Origin: Pseudomonadota bacterium
GTDB lineage: Bacteria > Pseudomonadota > Alphaproteobacteria > Rhizobiales > Xanthobacteraceae
DNA: 6,867 nucleotides
NCBI GenBank assembly: GCA_023392205.1
Contig: JAEVZN010000217.1
Span: 1 to 6,867, forward strand
Direction of reading: 5' to 3'
Shown: piece after piece, positions 6,129-6,867 of the stretch
How the letters are laid out: every line of letters begins with the position of its first letter
Position numbering within the stretch: position 1 is the first letter of the stretch
Notes under the pieces: generated by a model
Told to the model about the DNA's origin: nothing
The model's database searches: none
Seen by the model: the letters and a program-made list of their open reading frames with translations, nothing else
Made by a program: the position numbers and the translations under genes

Positions 6129-6867
6129 GCCGGCCACCGCACTTTGGTTTTCATGGGGTCGGCCGAAGCAGCGACCGGTGCCGGTTGCGACATAGGCTTC
6201 ATGATCTCTTGCTTCGGTCCGTAGGACACGATGCGGCCGTTCTGGACGACTGCCAGGAATTCCACGGCAACCAGAGCGCTCGGCCGATGCGCAACGACAA
6301 TGGCAATTCCACCGCGCTCCGTGACGCCCTTGATGGCGCTGGTCAAAGCGGCTTCGCCCTCGCTATCGAGATTTGAATTCGGCTCATCCATGATGACAAG
6401 AAACGGATTGCCATACAATGCGCGGGCAAGTCCGATGCGCTGGCGCTGTCCAGATGACAACGCGGTACCGCTTGCACCAAGCTGTGTGCTGTAGCCTTCC
6501 GGCATCCTGACGATCATCTCGTGAATGCCAGCGGCCTTTGCCGCCTCGATCACCCGCTGATAATCGGGGCTCGGGTCGAAGCGTGAGATATTCGCCTCGA
6601 TCGTGGCGTCCATGAGACTCACATCTTGCGGCAAATAGCCGATATGGCGGCCAAGTTCGTCTTCTCGCCATTGCGTCAGGTCGGCATGGTCGAGCCGGAT
6701 ATTGCCGCGGACCACTGGCCATATGCCGGTCAGCGCGCGCACCAGCGTTGTCTTGCCACCGGCGCTCGGACCGATAATCCCGAGCGCCTGTCCCGCCTTC
6801 AACTCGAATGTCACATCACTCAGGATGACACGACCATTGGCAGGGGCCGCAACCGTAACCTTGTCCA
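6125..6867 (-). CDS. Type I secretion ABC exporter, PrtD-like, C-terminal ATPase part (5' end outside window)
   Basis: This is the ATP-hydrolysing half of the inner-membrane exporter that drives one-step secretion with the HlyD-type adaptor. The frame is open to the window edge (246 residues visible), so GTG 6814 is an internal valine, not the start; the transmembrane half must lie beyond 6867. Counting from the first visible full codon (Asp): Walker A GPSAGGKT at 32-39, Q-loop YLPQD with Gln 80, signature LSSGQRQR at 136-143, Walker B FLVIMDE at 155-161 with the catalytic Glu, D-loop NLD, and switch His 193 (VVAHRPSAL). GRHIGYLPQDV and the arrangement resemble PrtD-family exporters. The signature has LSSGQ where LSGGQ is usual. 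A tail of about 25 residues ends in KTKVRWPA. Its TGA overlaps the ATG of the RTX gene, which argues that the two are co-translated. Confidence 0.93.
   Translation of the reverse strand, partial: DKVTVAAPANGRVILSDVTFELKAGQALGIIGPSAGGKTTLVRALTGIWPVVRGNIRLDHADLTQWREDELGRHIGYLPQDVSLMDATIEANISRFDPSPDYQRVIEAAKAAGIHEMIVRMPEGYSTQLGASGTALSSGQRQRIGLARALYGNPFLVIMDEPNSNLDSEGEAALTSAIKGVTERGGIAIVVAHRPSALVAVEFLAVVQNGRIVSYGPKQEIMKPMSQPAPVAASADPMKTKVRWPA

Overview
The window reads like a GC-rich alphaproteobacterial chromosome, most likely from Rhizobiales and possibly Bradyrhizobium-like. This rests on three remembered resemblances: the type I secretion proteins, the small GreA-like gene and an IS21-type end. 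It is an inference; no search was run.

Left part, plus strand. A complete gene at 100-1362 encodes a 420-residue protein of unknown function with a helix-turn-helix-like N-terminus and a long charged helical C-terminal half. It is followed by a GreA/GreB-family gene (1514-1996). This gene has a good ribosome binding site and a TTG start, but codon 8 is TAA, so the reading frame is interrupted just after its conserved first residues.

Middle (1997-2717). No intact gene is convincing here. The region holds a decayed IS21-family remnant: a short stretch resembling the C-terminus of the IstB helper ATPase (about 2400-2480), then two directly repeated terminal binding sites ending in CCGATTGACA at 2600.

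Right part, minus strand. A compact type I secretion operon is transcribed from right to left. First comes the nucleotide-binding domain of a PrtD-like ABC exporter, cut by the window edge. An ATGA overlap links it to a 682-residue RTX calcium-binding protein, and a HlyD/PrtE-type periplasmic adaptor follows 54 bases later. The ABC protein and the adaptor would form the inner-membrane part of the export channel. The RTX protein, with 20 uninterrupted nonapeptide repeats and a cadherin-like domain, is the probable substrate. No TolC-type outer membrane gene is visible, so it may lie elsewhere in the genome.

The points most worth a second look are the early stop codon in the GreA-like gene, a predicted membrane helix near the N-terminus of the RTX protein, and two cysteines exactly 18 residues (one beta-roll turn) apart in its repeats. 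I did not see a clearly new kind of system.
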